From: Streptomyces massasporeus
GTDB taxonomy: Bacteria; Actinomycetota; Actinomycetes; Streptomycetales; Streptomycetaceae
Assembly (NCBI RefSeq): GCF_014648995.1
Contig: NZ_BMSE01000003.1
Coordinates: forward strand, 372,001 to 436,000
DNA: 64,000 nt
Direction: 5' to 3'
Of the stretch, positions 61,054 through 64,000 are shown piece by piece. Made by a program: the position numbers and the translations under genes. Under the pieces are notes generated by a model that did no database searches, was not told the DNA's origin, and was given only the letters and a program-made list of their open reading frames with translations. Within the stretch, counting starts at the first letter, position 1; every line of letters starts with the position of its first letter.

Positions 61054-62037
61054 CTACGCCGCCCTCCCCCCTAGTCCCCCGGGCATCACCGCCCGCGGAC
61101 CGAACTTCGCCCGCGCCTGGTCCGCGATCTCCTCGATACGGCGGACCTTCTCGTCCACCGGGTCGAAGGTCAGCTGGTGGGAGGCCTGGTCGGCGGGGTC
61201 GAGCCCCTCGGCGCGCAGGGCGATGGCCCGCACCCGGGCCCGCTGCAGCCCGAGTGCCTCGTACATGCCGTACGCGGCCCTGGTCAGTGCCGGGGAGTGC
61301 GCGGTCGGTTCGGTCAGGGTGCGGCTGCGGGTGGTGGCGGACCGGTCGGCGTAGCGCACGGTGAGGGTGAGCGTGCGGCAGACCTTCTCCAGGGCGCGCA
61401 GCCGGGCGCCGATCTCCTCGGCGGCCGACAGCAGCGCCCGGCGGTGCCGCTCCGGGTCCAGCTCGTCGCGCCCGAAGGGGCGTTCCGCCGCGAGGGACCG
61501 GGAGACGGCGTTCGGCACCACCCGGCCGCGGTCGACGCCGTTCGCCTTCTCGCGCAGCTCACGGCCGGCTTTCGCGCCGATCAACCGTTGCAGCGTGGAC
61601 AGCGGCGCGGCGGCGACCCGGCCGAGGGTGTCGAGGCCGTAGTCGCCCAGTGTGCGAGCGGTCGCGGTGCCCACACCGGGCAGCGCGGCGACGGGTTGAT
61701 CCGCGAGGAACTCCGCGATGGCGTCCGGCTCGTCGGGCACCGTACGCGTCACCCCGGGGGCCGCGTCGCGCAGCGCCATCCGTGCCAGCATCGGCCCGGG
61801 CCCGGCCCCGATCACGCAGTCGACGCCGTGCAGCGCGAGCGACCGCACCCGGATCACCGAGGCCAGTTCGACGGCGTCCCGCCGGAAGTATCTCTCGGCA
61901 CCGCGCAGGTCGGCCAGCGCCCCGTCCGGTGGCAGGGCCTGGACGACGGGGGTGAACTCCTCGAGCATCCCGAGCAGATGGGGCAGATCCGCCTCGCTCG
62001 CCGGAGGCAGCTGGAAACGTACGCAGAGGATGGTCAT
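61054..62037 (-). CDS. Degenerate Y-family DNA polymerase (ImuB/DinB-like)
   Basis: A 327-residue protein. Its palm-to-thumb part aligns with DinB (DAVELASVIRVRSLALHGVD, then ALPGVGTATARTLGDYGLDT, which holds the helix-hairpin-helix), and the little-finger domain is present to the end. The first 100 residues of normal Pol IV are reduced to about 35: there is no DMDxFF motif, and the SLDEAYLD motif is ALPPDGALAD with Gly 39 for the catalytic Glu. The protein should not polymerise on its own. Its ATGA overlap with dnaE2 implies a mutasome partner role. Confidence 0.85.
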   Translation of the reverse strand: MTILCVRFQLPPASEADLPHLLGMLEEFTPVVQALPPDGALADLRGAERYFRRDAVELASVIRVRSLALHGVDCVIGAGPGPMLARMALRDAAPGVTRTVPDEPDAIAEFLADQPVAALPGVGTATARTLGDYGLDTLGRVAAAPLSTLQRLIGAKAGRELREKANGVDRGRVVPNAVSRSLAAERPFGRDELDPERHRRALLSAAEEIGARLRALEKVCRTLTLTVRYADRSATTRSRTLTEPTAHSPALTRAAYGMYEALGLQRARVRAIALRAEGLDPADQASHQLTFDPVDEKVRRIEEIADQARAKFGPRAVMPGGLGGRAA

Positions 62038-64000
62038 CCCGCACTCCCCGGACTCTGGTGCCACAACTTCCTTGTGTTCGCGGGTCCTTCGCCCGCCGGA
62101 CGCAGATCGGCCCAGGGGTGCATCTCGTACCCCGTGGACATGCGGATCTTCCGCTGCTCCATCGGACCCTCGGCCGCGGAACCCGTCGGCGCGGGCGCAC
62201 CGTCCGACCCGGCGAGCCGCCGCCGCACGGCTCCCTCGCCGTCGTCACCGGAACCGCCGTCGCCGGAACCGCCGGCGCCGGAACCCTCCTCGCTTGAATC
62301 ACGGGGGCCGGGTCCGGCCAGCCGGGCCGCGACCCCCTCCAGCCCCTCCTCCCGGCGCACTTCCAGCAGGTCCGCGAGGTTCCATGCGGCGGCGCCCACC
62401 ACGCTGAGGCTGCGCGGGCCGCGGCGCTGCACCACCCCGCGCACCAGCAGCAGCCAGGAGTGGAAGACGGTGTGGGCGCAGGCGTCGTGGGAGTCGTCGA
62501 AGAAGGCGAGGTCGACCAGGCCCGTGCCGTCGTCCAGGGTGGAGAAGATGACGCGCTTGCCGGACCGGATCGGCGGCGTCTGGGTGGCCGCCTTGGCGCC
62601 CGCGACCAGCACGGTCTCCCCGTGCCGGGCCTCGCGCAGCCGGCGCGCCGAGACGACGCCCAACTCGTCGAGGAAGACACGGTGGTCGTCCATCAGATTG
62701 CGCGAGGCGTCCATGGACAGCACGCCCAGCTCGGCGCTGAGCCGCTCCGAGGAGGTGAGGTCGGGCAGCCCGGCCGGCGCGGTCCTGCGCCCTCCGGCCA
62801 ACGGCAACTGGCCACCGCCCCCGCCCCGGGCGCCCCGGTGCAGCTCGGTCAGATGCAGTTGCAGATCACGGCGGTTGGCGCCGAACGCGTCCAGCGCTCC
62901 CACCTGCGCGAGCCGCTGGGCCAGCGGACGACTGGGCCGACCCCGCTCCCAGAAGTCGACCAGCGAGTCGTACGGCTGCCCCTCGGCGATCCGCGCCGCC
63001 TCGGCCTCGCTGATGCCGTGGACATCGGAGAGGGCCAACCGCAGCCCCCATTTACCGGACACCAGTTCGATACGGTGGGCGACTCCCGACGCGTTCACGT
63101 CCAACGGCAGCACCGGCACCCCCCGCCGCCGCGCGTCCGCCAGCAGCAGCCGCTTCGGGTACATCCCGGGATCATGCGTCAGCAGCCCGGCATAGAAGGC
63201 GGCAGGGTGATGCGTTTTCAGCCACGCCGACTGGTAGGTCGGCACGGCGAAGGCGACCGCGTGCGCCTTGCAGAATCCGTACGAACCGAAGGCCTCGACG
63301 ATCTCCCAGGTCCGCTGAATCGTTTCCGCGTCATAGCCGTTCGCCCCCGCGTGCTGCGCGAACCACACCTTGATCCGCGCCTGGGACTCAGCGTCCGACA
63401 GCCCGCGCCGCACCCGGTCCGCCTCGCCGCGCCCGCAGCCGGTCATGATGTCGACGATGTCGATGATCTGCTCGTGGAAGACGACGACCCCGTACGTGTC
63501 CCGCAGCGGCCCCTCCAGATCAGGGTGCGGATAACGGATCGGCGCCCGCCCGTGCCGTGCCTCGATGAACGGCCGCACCATGTCGGCGGCGACCGGCCCG
63601 GGCCGGAACAGCGAGATGTCGACGACGAGGTCGTGGAACGTGGCCGGCTGGAGCCGCCCGACCAGATCCCGCTGACCGGGCGACTCGATCTGGAAGCACC
63701 CGAGCGTCTCGGTGGACTGGACCAACCGGTACGTCTCCGGATCCCCCGGCGGCAGGGCGTCCAGATCGACCCTCACCCCCGACACCCGCTCCACCTCCCC
63801 CACCGCGTGCGCCATGGCCGACTGCATCCGCACACCCAGCACATCGAGCTTCAGCAGCCCGAGGTCCTCGACGTCGTCCTTGTCGAACTGCGACATCGGA
63901 AAGCCCTCGCCACTGGTCGGCATGACCGGCGTACGCGCGAGCAGCGAGGCGTCCGACAGCAGCACCCCGCACGGATGCATGGCCACCCCGCGCGGCAGGG
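62034..64000 (-). CDS. dnaE2: Error-prone DNA polymerase III alpha subunit, DnaE2 (partial)
   Basis: The last 655 codons of a C-family polymerase; the 5' part lies beyond the right edge. LGLLKLDVLG carries the third catalytic Asp, GCFQIESPGQRDLVGRLQP and YGVVVFHEQIIDIV are conserved palm/finger blocks, and GFCKAHAVAFAVPTYQSAWL is the family's conserved helix region. The C-terminal OB-fold (FSTLDDGTGLVDLAFFDDSH) is intact. A Gly/Ser-rich acidic insert occurs near residues EEGSGAGGSGDGGSGDDGEG. It is the upstream partner of the ImuB-like gene, an SOS-mutagenesis type pair. Confidence 0.9.
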   Translation of the reverse strand, partial: LPRGVAMHPCGVLLSDASLLARTPVMPTSGEGFPMSQFDKDDVEDLGLLKLDVLGVRMQSAMAHAVGEVERVSGVRVDLDALPPGDPETYRLVQSTETLGCFQIESPGQRDLVGRLQPATFHDLVVDISLFRPGPVAADMVRPFIEARHGRAPIRYPHPDLEGPLRDTYGVVVFHEQIIDIVDIMTGCGRGEADRVRRGLSDAESQARIKVWFAQHAGANGYDAETIQRTWEIVEAFGSYGFCKAHAVAFAVPTYQSAWLKTHHPAAFYAGLLTHDPGMYPKRLLLADARRRGVPVLPLDVNASGVAHRIELVSGKWGLRLALSDVHGISEAEAARIAEGQPYDSLVDFWERGRPSRPLAQRLAQVGALDAFGANRRDLQLHLTELHRGARGGGGGQLPLAGGRRTAPAGLPDLTSSERLSAELGVLSMDASRNLMDDHRVFLDELGVVSARRLREARHGETVLVAGAKAATQTPPIRSGKRVIFSTLDDGTGLVDLAFFDDSHDACAHTVFHSWLLLVRGVVQRRGPRSLSVVGAAAWNLADLLEVRREEGLEGVAARLAGPGPRDSSEEGSGAGGSGDGGSGDDGEGAVRRRLAGSDGAPAPTGSAAEGPMEQRKIRMSTGYEMHPWADLRPAGEGPANTRKLWHQSPGSAG

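Noticed and set aside
1..64000. tRNA, rRNA, integrase, transposase and prophage genes
   Set aside because: None could be identified by motif or structure anywhere in the window.

Overview
The window is a stretch of high-GC actinobacterial chromosome, almost certainly Streptomyces. Codon third positions are strongly G/C, GTG starts and 4-base start/stop overlaps are frequent, there are many TetR regulators, and secreted enzymes carry Tat, Sec or sortase signals. The order soxR, aldehyde/alcohol dehydrogenases, citrate transporter, hmgA, DrrAB-type ABC pair, kinase, SGNH lipase, AA10 LPMO, dnaE2 matches, from memory, the S. coelicolor SCO1690s to SCO1739 core region. I see no prophage, transposase, CRISPR array, tRNA or rRNA, so this is core chromosome with small lineage-specific repeats.

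Layout. 11-3067: SDR, acyl-CoA ligase and TetR operon. 3155-3526: three ~123 bp tandem repeats leading into a NamZ-type muramidase. 4861-9029: alpha/beta hydrolase and a large penicillin-acylase-family enzyme. 9293-12709: zinc-ribbon protein, BKACE enzyme, SoxR, MaoC hydratase, TetR, small membrane protein. 12932-17510: membrane protein, acyl-CoA dehydrogenase/TetR pair, ArsR regulator and EamA exporter separated by a degenerate repeat tract. 17499-23100: MFS metabolite symporter, ADH-ALDH operon, orphan sugar-type ABC ATPase. 23298-28316: class F sortase with a probable substrate, MFS exporter, CitM-type citrate symporter. 28452-33625: molybdopterin oxidoreductase, TetR/lipoprotein pair, hmgA. 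33669-38228: GntR regulator, stand-alone type-ISP-like protein, TetR plus drug-efflux ABC pair. 38407-45244: small protein, SigK/RskA pair divergent from DUF4331, TPR and NicO-family metal transporter genes. 45359-49350: Ser/Thr kinase, SGNH lipase, subtilisin. 49830-52445: glycan trio (two glycosyltransferases and a deacetylase). 52513-57793: AAA ATPase, DUF72, GntR, two GNATs, DUF402, methyltransferase, a 44-residue small protein. 57974-61037: wall-anchored LPMO, lipase, MarR/cupin pair. 61054-64000: degenerate Y-family polymerase coupled to dnaE2, which runs off the right edge.

How the genes fit together. Several beta-oxidation-like enzymes (ligase, SDR, MaoC hydratase, acyl-CoA dehydrogenase, ADH, ALDH) and transporters are scattered over the first 31 kb, and their upstream regions fall into at least three sets of shared palindromes. 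These look like small TetR regulons acting across operons. The second half is dominated by cell-envelope functions: sigma/anti-sigma signalling to secreted and metal-transport proteins, a sortase, anchored LPMO, lipases, protease and glycan synthesis. The most interesting points are the SigK-DUF4331-TPR-NicO locus, the cross-operon operator families, the sortase/TPVTG pair, the catalytically incomplete Y-family polymerase fused by overlap to dnaE2, and a dispersed palindromic repeat present at three loci.
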